NCBI RefSeq assembly: GCF_030733385.1
Contig: NZ_JASHJC010000006.1
Coordinates: 186,001-250,000 of the forward strand
Length of the DNA stretch: 64,000 bases
Reading direction: 5' to 3'
Source of the DNA: Roseovarius sp. MMSF_3359
GTDB lineage: Bacteria > Pseudomonadota > Alphaproteobacteria > Rhodobacterales > Rhodobacteraceae
Shown one piece after another: positions 57,929-64,000 of the stretch. A model generated the notes under the pieces. It saw only the letters and a program-made list of their open reading frames with translations, searched no databases and was not told where the DNA came from. Position numbers and translations under genes: made by a program. Each line of letters begins with the position of its first letter. The stretch's first letter is position 1.

Positions 57929-60562
57929 GTGACGTCTGCCAAATCCGCCGTGACGCCGATGATGGCGCAATATCTCGAGATCAAGGCGCAATATACCAAT
58001 GCGCTTTTGTTTTATCGGATGGGCGATTTCTATGAGCTGTTCTTTGATGATGCCGTGGCCGCCAGTGCCGCGCTTGATATCGCGCTCACCAAACGCGGCA
58101 AACACCTGGGCGAGGATATCGCGATGTGCGGCGTCCCGGTTCACTCCGCCGAAGGGTATCTGCTGACCCTCATCCGTAAAGGCTTCCGCGTCGCCGTCTG
58201 CGAGCAGATGGAAAGCCCGGCGGAAGCGAAAAAGCGCGGGTCGAAATCCGTCGTAAAGCGCGACGTGATCCGGCTGGTCACGCCCGGAACCTTGACGGAG
58301 GAGAGCCTGCTTGACGCAAGGCGGCACAATTACCTGGCCAGTTTTGCCGAGGTCCGCGGCGCACATGCGCTGGCCTGGGTCGATATCTCGACCGGGTCTT
58401 TCCGGGTCATGCCGATATCCGCGGTCCGCCTGGGGCCGGAGCTTGCGCGACTCGCGCCAAGCGAGGTTGTGATCGCGGATGGCACGGACCTGGCAGAAAT
58501 AGTGACTGAATCTGGCGCATCATACACGCCCCTTGGCCGCGCAGCCTTTGACAGCACCGGGGGCGAAAAACGCCTCTGCGCGCTCTTCGGGGTTGGGACC
58601 CTGGATGCCTTCGGGCAGTTTTCCCGCCCCGAGATTGCGGCGATGGGCGCGATTGTCGAGTATCTGGAGATCACCCAGAAGGGTAAGCTGCCTTTGCTGC
58701 GCCCGCCGGTACGGGAAGATCATACCGAGGTTCTGCAGATCGACGCGGCGACACGGCGTAACCTCGAACTGACACATGCGCTTTCCGGTGGGCGTGCCGG
58801 ATCGTTGCTGTCGTCGATTGATCGCACCGTCACCGCCGGGGGCGGGCGACTATTGGAGCGACGCTTGTCGAGCCCGTCGCGGCAGTTGGATGTGATCAAC
58901 GCACGGCACGATTCCGTGGCTTTTGCGGTGGAACAGTCTCGATTGTCAGGACAGTTGCGCGAAACACTGCGCAAAGTGCCAGATCTCGATCGGGCACTGT
59001 CCCGGCTGGGGCTTGACCGCGGGGGGCCGCGCGATCTTGCCGCCATTCGCAATGGGCTGGAACAGGCCGCCGAGCTGGCAGAGCTGTTGGCGACCCATGA
59101 TCTCCCGGCCTTGTTGCAGGCCGCCATCGGATCGCTTCGGGGTCACAGCGACCTGACTGAAATGCTGGAACGGGCACTTGTAGCTGAACCCCCATTGCTG
59201 GTCCGCGACGGCGGGTTCATTGCCGAAGGCTATGACGCCGAACTCGACGATTGCCGCAAGTTGCGAGACGAAGGACGCGGCGTGATTGCGGCGATGCAGG
59301 CGGAGTACGCCGAGTTGACCGGCATCCAATCCCTCAAGATCAAGCACAACAACGTGCTGGGCTATTTCGTCGAAGTCACCAGTACTCATGCCGACAAAAT
59401 GCTGTCGGAGCCGCTGAGCGAGACGTTCAAACATCGCCAGACCACGGCCAATCAGGTCCGCTTCACCACTGTCCCCCTGAGCGAGATGGAAACCAGGATT
59501 CTGAATGCTGGCGGACGGGCGATTGAGATCGAAAAGCGGCTCTATGACACCCTGAAAGACGCCATTCTGGAAAAATCCGCCGAGGTCGCGCAGGCCGCCC
59601 GTGCCCTGGCCGAGATGGATCTGACGACGGCGCTTGCTGACCTCGCAACCGGAGAGAACTGGTGTCGGCCCAAGGTCGATACCAGCCGCGCGCTCAAGAT
59701 AACCGACGGACGCCATCCGGTTGTCGAACAGGCCCTGCGAACGCAGGACGGCAGCCCTTTCATCGCCAATGACAGCGATCTGGGCGATGGCGCCAATATC
59801 TGGCTGCTGACCGGCCCGAACATGGCAGGTAAATCGACCTACCTGCGGCAGAATGCGCTGATTGCCGTGCTGGCGCAGATGGGCAGCTATGTACCCGCGC
59901 ATTCGGCGCATATCGGGCTGGTCAGCCAGCTGTTCAGCCGGGTGGGCGCGTCCGACGACCTGGCGCGGGGCCGGTCCACTTTCATGGTTGAGATGGTCGA
60001 AACCGCGGCCATACTCAACCAGGCGGACGATCATGCGCTGGTGATCCTCGATGAAATCGGGCGCGGCACGGCCACTTATGATGGCCTCTCAATCGCCTGG
60101 GCGACGCTTGAACACCTGCATGACGTGAACGGCTGCCGCGCCCTATTCGCGACCCATTACCACGAAATGACGAATCTCAGCGACAAGCTGGCGCGCGTCG
60201 AAAACGCCACCGTCGCGGTCAAGGAACATGATGGCGAGGTGATTTTCCTGCACGAGGTCCGGCAAGGTGCTGCGGATCGTTCTTACGGGGTGCAGGTCGC
60301 CAAGCTCGCCGGGCTGCCGGATGCTGTCGTTGCACGGGCGCGGGTGGTTCTCGATGCGCTGGAAAAGGGTGAACGCGAAGGCGGCACCGCGCAGAAAGCA
60401 TTGATTGACGACCTGCCACTTTTTGCCGCGACACCGCCACCGCCTCCTGTCCCCACAAAAACCTCCGAAGTCGAGGAGCGGCTTGCAGAAGTCCTCCCCG
60501 ATGACCTGACCGCGCGGGAGGCGTTAAACCTGATCTACGAGCTCAAGGATTTGCTGCGATGA
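57929..60562 (+). CDS. mutS: DNA mismatch repair protein MutS
   Basis: An 877-residue ATPase that recognises mismatches. The N-terminal mismatch-binding segment is YRMGDFYELFFDDA (the FxE-type motif as FYE). The core and clamp domains follow, then Walker A LLTGPNMAGKSTYLRQ, LARGRSTFMVEM and Walker B LVILDEIGRGTATYDG. The C-terminus is ARVVLDALEKGERE. The GTG at 57929 has GAGGGGG close upstream and yields VTSAKSAVTPMMAQYLEIKA, matching relatives; a longer frame from 57800 reads into non-coding sequence. The stop overlaps the next start (ATGA). Confidence 0.95.
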   Translation: MTSAKSAVTPMMAQYLEIKAQYTNALLFYRMGDFYELFFDDAVAASAALDIALTKRGKHLGEDIAMCGVPVHSAEGYLLTLIRKGFRVAVCEQMESPAEAKKRGSKSVVKRDVIRLVTPGTLTEESLLDARRHNYLASFAEVRGAHALAWVDISTGSFRVMPISAVRLGPELARLAPSEVVIADGTDLAEIVTESGASYTPLGRAAFDSTGGEKRLCALFGVGTLDAFGQFSRPEIAAMGAIVEYLEITQKGKLPLLRPPVREDHTEVLQIDAATRRNLELTHALSGGRAGSLLSSIDRTVTAGGGRLLERRLSSPSRQLDVINARHDSVAFAVEQSRLSGQLRETLRKVPDLDRALSRLGLDRGGPRDLAAIRNGLEQAAELAELLATHDLPALLQAAIGSLRGHSDLTEMLERALVAEPPLLVRDGGFIAEGYDAELDDCRKLRDEGRGVIAAMQAEYAELTGIQSLKIKHNNVLGYFVEVTSTHADKMLSEPLSETFKHRQTTANQVRFTTVPLSEMETRILNAGGRAIEIEKRLYDTLKDAILEKSAEVAQAARALAEMDLTTALADLATGENWCRPKVDTSRALKITDGRHPVVEQALRTQDGSPFIANDSDLGDGANIWLLTGPNMAGKSTYLRQNALIAVLAQMGSYVPAHSAHIGLVSQLFSRVGASDDLARGRSTFMVEMVETAAILNQADDHALVILDEIGRGTATYDGLSIAWATLEHLHDVNGCRALFATHYHEMTNLSDKLARVENATVAVKEHDGEVIFLHEVRQGAADRSYGVQVAKLAGLPDAVVARARVVLDALEKGEREGGTAQKALIDDLPLFAATPPPPPVPTKTSEVEERLAEVLPDDLTAREALNLIYELKDLLR

Positions 60563-62517
60563 TCATTCATCCGGATATGGCGATAACGCTCCCCGACGGT
60601 ACGCGCCTGTCGGCGCGGGTTTGGATGCCTGATAACGCGGAATCAGAGCCTGTTCCTGCGATACTTGAGTATTTGCCCTATCGAAAATCCGACGGTACGG
60701 CAGCGCGAGACCACGGCATGCACCTGCATTTCGCCCGCGCCGGATACGCCTGCCTTCGGGTGGATCGGCGAGGGTGCGGCGATAGTGAAGGGCTCTTTGA
60801 CGACGAATACTCCGAGCAGGAATTGCAGGATGGCGTCGACATCATCAACTGGATCGCGGCACAGCCCTGGTGCACCGGAAAGGTCGGGATCCAGGGGATC
60901 AGTTGGGGCGGGTTCAACGGGCTTCAGATCGCGGCGCGCGCGCCCGAGGCGCTCAAGGCGGTCATCAGCATTGGCACGACGGTCGATCGTTACCACGATG
61001 ACATCCATTACAAAGGCGGCATTCAACTTAGCGAAAATATCGGCTGGGCCGCGACCGTCTCTTCCTGGTTTTCGATGCCACCGGATCCGGCGCTGCGCCC
61101 TGATTGGCGCGAGATGTGGCTTCAGCGACTGGAAAACGCGCCGTTTCTGGCAAGCCGCTGGATGCACCATGCGGACCGCGACGATTACTGGAAACACGGA
61201 TCGGTTTGCGAAGACTACGGTGCAATAAAGGCACCGGTTCTAGTGATGGGCGGGCTGCATGACGGCTATCGCAACGCCATGGCGGCATTGGTGGGCGGGA
61301 TGAGCGCCCCGGTCAAAGGCGTCGCCGGACCGTGGAACCACAAATACCCGAACATCAGCACCATTGAGCCGTCCATTGACTATCTTGGTAAGGCGCTCAG
61401 GTGGTGGGATCACTGGTTAAAAGGCGTCGATACGGGCGTTGAGGCCGACCCCACCTATCGAACCTATGTGATGGACAGCATCAAACCGGATCCAGCCCTT
61501 TCCTTCCGGCCTGGTCGATGGTTTGGATTGAAGGGTGATCCGCGCGACGCCGTCGAGATCGAAGAACTCGGCCTTGGCGACGGCACACTTGGCCATAGAG
61601 CGCCGTTTTCAGCGGAATTAGTGACTGATTTGCGATGTGGGCGCAGTTGCGGTGAATTCTTTCCTTTCGGGTTCGGACCCGGAGAATTGCCGGACGACCA
61701 AAACCATGATGATCGCCTGTCGCTATGCTTTGAAAGCGAGCCGACCAGTAACGGCCGCGATCTTTTCGGCGCGCCGGAACTCACCCTTCAGGTGGCGGCA
61801 AACGGACCACGGGCGCAGATCGCGGCCCGGCTTTGTGACGTCCGGCCGGATGGCACATCGGCGCTTATCACGATGGGGCTGCTGAATTTGCGGCATCGCA
61901 ACGGCTTTGATGCTGCCGAGGAACTGGTAGCGAATACGGCGTATGACGTTTCGCTGAACCTGGATCAGGCATCGTATCACCTCCCCGCAGGTCATCGGTT
62001 GCGGCTTGCGATCTCTGGCAGCTATTGGCCATTTTGCTGGCCTGAGGGGCAGGATGTAACGCTGACCATCAGCGGCGGAACCTTGTCTTTGCCTTGGCTT
62101 GACCCGGATAAGGCGGTGCCCGTTGATTTCGATCCGCCCGTTGAGATGGAAGAACGGGCCTACCAACAACTCAAGACCGGAAATGAGCGCAAAGAGTGGC
62201 GGGAGGATCCCGCATCGGGCCGACAGACGCTAGAGATATCCGGCGATCACGGACGGCGGCTGGATACTGAGACGGGTTTGATCACCGAAAGCGCGGTGAG
62301 CGAGCGATGGGAGATTACCCCAACCGACCCGGCGAGCGCGCAGGTCGAGATCACCTGGACGCGGTCGCTCGGACGCGGCGATTGGGAGGTCAGCAGCAAG
62401 GTCGTCACGCGAATGCGCGGCGAGGCGGATGCGTTTGTCGTTCATCAACATGTTGAGGCTTTTGAAGGCACCCAAAAAGTCTTTGACCGGCAATATTCAG
62501 ACACGATTCCACGCTGA
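60559..62517 (+). CDS. CocE/NonD-type serine hydrolase (X-Pro dipeptidyl-peptidase fold)
   Basis: A 652-residue hydrolase. An N-terminal alpha/beta-hydrolase has the nucleophile elbow GISWGG (S115) in KVGIQGISWGGFNGLQIAAR, with RVDRRGCGDSEG before it. The cap region contains WDHWLKGVDTGV. The C-terminal ~230 residues are a jelly-roll beta domain (PAGHRLRLAISGSYWPFCWP). Relatives cleave cocaine esters, glutaryl-7-ACA or X-Pro peptides; the natural substrate is unknown. No signal peptide. Its start overlaps the mutS stop by four bases, an unusual but clear coupling. Confidence 0.82.
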   Translation: MIIHPDMAITLPDGTRLSARVWMPDNAESEPVPAILEYLPYRKSDGTAARDHGMHLHFARAGYACLRVDRRGCGDSEGLFDDEYSEQELQDGVDIINWIAAQPWCTGKVGIQGISWGGFNGLQIAARAPEALKAVISIGTTVDRYHDDIHYKGGIQLSENIGWAATVSSWFSMPPDPALRPDWREMWLQRLENAPFLASRWMHHADRDDYWKHGSVCEDYGAIKAPVLVMGGLHDGYRNAMAALVGGMSAPVKGVAGPWNHKYPNISTIEPSIDYLGKALRWWDHWLKGVDTGVEADPTYRTYVMDSIKPDPALSFRPGRWFGLKGDPRDAVEIEELGLGDGTLGHRAPFSAELVTDLRCGRSCGEFFPFGFGPGELPDDQNHDDRLSLCFESEPTSNGRDLFGAPELTLQVAANGPRAQIAARLCDVRPDGTSALITMGLLNLRHRNGFDAAEELVANTAYDVSLNLDQASYHLPAGHRLRLAISGSYWPFCWPEGQDVTLTISGGTLSLPWLDPDKAVPVDFDPPVEMEERAYQQLKTGNERKEWREDPASGRQTLEISGDHGRRLDTETGLITESAVSERWEITPTDPASAQVEITWTRSLGRGDWEVSSKVVTRMRGEADAFVVHQHVEAFEGTQKVFDRQYSDTIPR

Positions 62518-62524
62518 AACCGCC

Positions 62525-63571
62525 CTACCAGCTACCACTGGCACCCCCACCGCTTGAGCTGCCACCGCCAAAAGAGGACGAGGAGGACGAGCTTTTGCTT
62601 TTCTTCGGAGTCGTCCGCCACCCGGTATATGTGTCGTGGCAATTGTGGCACTGATAGTCGATCCGTTGCTTGCCGGTCGTCGTGGTCGTGGCTACCTTGA
62701 CGGTGGTGGTTTCAGCCTCAAGCGTGCGAAAACTGCAACTGCGGCACGCGCCATAGGATGAAAACCAGGCTTTGTAGGCTTCGATGGTGATGTGTTCGCA
62801 AAGCGGGCATTCCCACACATCGTAGTCCACGCTTTTCAGGTGCTCTTCGACGATCTGACCTTCTTCCAGATGAGCATCCTCGGAATGATCATCCAGACGG
62901 ATCATAGGGCATTGGTCATTCGGACAGATCCGCGCCCGGTCCCGCTTCCAGCGGCGGTAAGCCTGGACCGGCAACAGAAGCAGCGGCGCTGCCAAGAGGT
63001 AGATCCAGTTCCCCACCGCGAGGAACATCCGTTTGATCCCGTTCCAGATCTTGACATGAAGCGGGTCGGCAGGCGCGGCCGATTTGCCATCCGTCAGATC
63101 GCTGATGACAGCATCCACCCCAAGCGCAATCCCGGCGGCATAGTTGTCGTTGCGAAACTGCGGGACGATAACGCGGTCGATAATCGCCTTCATCGGCGCA
63201 TCCTTACTGCGCCCATAGCCCGAACCAACCTCGATCCGCATTTTCCGGTCAAAGCGGGCGATCAGCATCATCACACCATCATTCCGTGTGGCATCCCCGA
63301 CCCCCCAATGATTGAAAAGCCCGGTGGCGAATGGCTCAATCGCGCCGGTGTGGCCAAAATCCTGCATGGTGTTGATCGTCACAACCGTGAATTCAACACC
63401 CTCCTCCGAGCGGAGCCGCTTCAAATCGGATCGAATGTCGTCCTCTTCTTCATCCGTCAAAAGATCGGCGAAGTCGTTGACGTAAATCTCGGAGTAATCG
63501 GGATATGTCTGCGCGCGGGCATCGGGCGCCAAAACGGTCAGCGCCACGATAAGGGTCAGAAGGATACGCAT
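62525..63571 (-). CDS. TPM-domain (YgcG-type) envelope protein with zinc-ribbon tail
   Basis: A 348-residue exported protein. A signal peptide (LLTLIVALTVLAPDARAQ) precedes the TPM domain (residues ~25-160; NDFADLLTDEEEDDIRSDLK, FNHWGVGDATRNDGVMMLIA and RKMRIEVGSGYG). Then come a transmembrane helix (~183-205), a cysteine-rich region with CPLCEHIT, CRSCSF and CHNCHD pairs (likely zinc), and the terminal Ser/Gly tail GGGSSSGGGASGSW. TPM proteins are linked to membrane-protein quality control. The ATG at 63571 gives the signal peptide. It ends seven bases after the convergent CocE-type gene. Confidence 0.85.
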   Translation of the reverse strand: MRILLTLIVALTVLAPDARAQTYPDYSEIYVNDFADLLTDEEEDDIRSDLKRLRSEEGVEFTVVTINTMQDFGHTGAIEPFATGLFNHWGVGDATRNDGVMMLIARFDRKMRIEVGSGYGRSKDAPMKAIIDRVIVPQFRNDNYAAGIALGVDAVISDLTDGKSAAPADPLHVKIWNGIKRMFLAVGNWIYLLAAPLLLLPVQAYRRWKRDRARICPNDQCPMIRLDDHSEDAHLEEGQIVEEHLKSVDYDVWECPLCEHITIEAYKAWFSSYGACRSCSFRTLEAETTTVKVATTTTTGKQRIDYQCHNCHDTYTGWRTTPKKSKSSSSSSSFGGGSSSGGGASGSW

Positions 63572-63613
63572 GAACTTACCTGTATTTCGGGCCGATAGTT
63601 CGGCCACGGCAGG

Positions 63614-64000
63614 TTAGTCTTTCATCGACGAAACGCCAACCTGCGCCGGTCGCAGGATGCGATCATGCAGCATGAAACCCTCGGCAGAGACCTGAATGAT
63701 CTCACCGGCCTTGGTGCCGGGCAGGGGCGCTTCGAACATCGCTTCGTGCTCCTGCGGATCAAACCGGTCGCCGACCTCGGGCGAAATCAACCGGATGCCG
63801 TGCTTGGAAAAGACGTTGAGCAGCTCCCGCATGGTCAGGTCGATGCCTTCGAAAAACGCAGGTGCCGCGGCGCGCTGCTCTTCGGTGGCTGATTCGAGGG
63901 CGCGTTTCATGTTGTCGAAGACGGGCAGCATATCGCGGGCGAGCTTTGAGCCACCGTAATTTGCCGCCTCAAGCCGATCCTTATCGGAGCGTTTGCGCGC
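63614..64000 (-). CDS. grpE: Nucleotide exchange factor GrpE, N-terminal part outside the window
   Basis: The gene reads leftward from beyond the right edge; about 128 C-terminal residues are present. RSDKDRLEAANYGGSKLARD, LPVFDNMKRALESATEEQ, the FGVxR-type helix and the beta-wing DRFDPQEHEAMFEAPL with RILRPAQVGVS identify GrpE, which exchanges ADP on DnaK. It lies 43 bases upstream of the TPM gene on the same strand. Confidence 0.93.
   Translation of the reverse strand, partial: ARKRSDKDRLEAANYGGSKLARDMLPVFDNMKRALESATEEQRAAAPAFFEGIDLTMRELLNVFSKHGIRLISPEVGDRFDPQEHEAMFEAPLPGTKAGEIIQVSAEGFMLHDRILRPAQVGVSSMKD

Overview
The window looks like a chromosomal segment of a GC-rich alphaproteobacterium, most likely a member of the Rhodobacterales/Roseobacter group. 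The signs are an acidic FYDLN-type protein, an AccA/LysE/AsnC neighbourhood, UbiG, an NDUFAF5-like methyltransferase beside hemH, twin-arginine L,D-transpeptidases and the overall codon usage. This rests on family recognition and was not tested with a tree.

Layout. 1-1509: partial DUF3291 protein and a GlxA-type regulator. 1510-4956: AT-richer, decayed accessory DNA with a beta-propeller/peptidoglycan-binding pseudogene and a frameshifted IS110-family (IS1111-like) insertion sequence. 4957-15608: core genes, including an aromatic/aspartate aminotransferase, mercaptopyruvate sulfurtransferase, SmpB, a divergent AsnC regulator and LysE exporter, AccA, a vWA lipoprotein divergent from a DUF6502 gene, a GntR regulator and a YgjP-type metallopeptidase. 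15693-15768: an intact tRNA-Ala(GGC).

15769-35825: a 20-kb integrated element. It is bounded by a 14-bp direct repeat of the tRNA 3' end (15755-15768 and 35812-35825), with a DUF4102-type tyrosine integrase at its right end. Right arm: integrase, AlpA-like regulator, RepA-type ATPase, a GTAAC-repeat array lying inside a small gene, a DUF5681 protein and two phage internal-virion-like proteins. Left arm: a leftward operon of phage-type unknowns controlled from a divergent XRE repressor region, ending in a three-copy TAAC-N20-GTTA repeat paired with hairpins. The cargo between and beside these arms includes a HEPN gene pair, a ribbon-helix-helix gene, a DUF4288 protein, an orphan barstar, an SRAP protein with an unusual in-frame upstream extension, a membrane-anchored M15 peptidase and a secreted HExxH protein. 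I see no large terminase, portal, capsid or tail genes, so the element resembles a phage satellite or a strongly reduced prophage.

35826-64000: core chromosome. It carries a CDGSH protein, proline iminopeptidase, ubiG, a MarR / nitrilase / glutaredoxin / ComF cluster, hemH, two L,D-transpeptidases and a CAP-domain lipoprotein. Then come an overlapping cluster of RNA methyltransferase, CCA-type nucleotidyltransferase, NUDIX and Hsp33 genes, and an RsbU-type response regulator next to an Hpt protein. The rest is ilvA, argG, a sulfotransferase, msrA, malic enzyme, mutS with a CocE-type hydrolase, a TPM protein and partial grpE.

The strongest leads for new biology are all inside the tRNA-Ala element: the TAAC-N20-GTTA/hairpin array, the SRAP reading frame with an internal GTG start, the HEPN pair, and the repeat array that is also a coding sequence.
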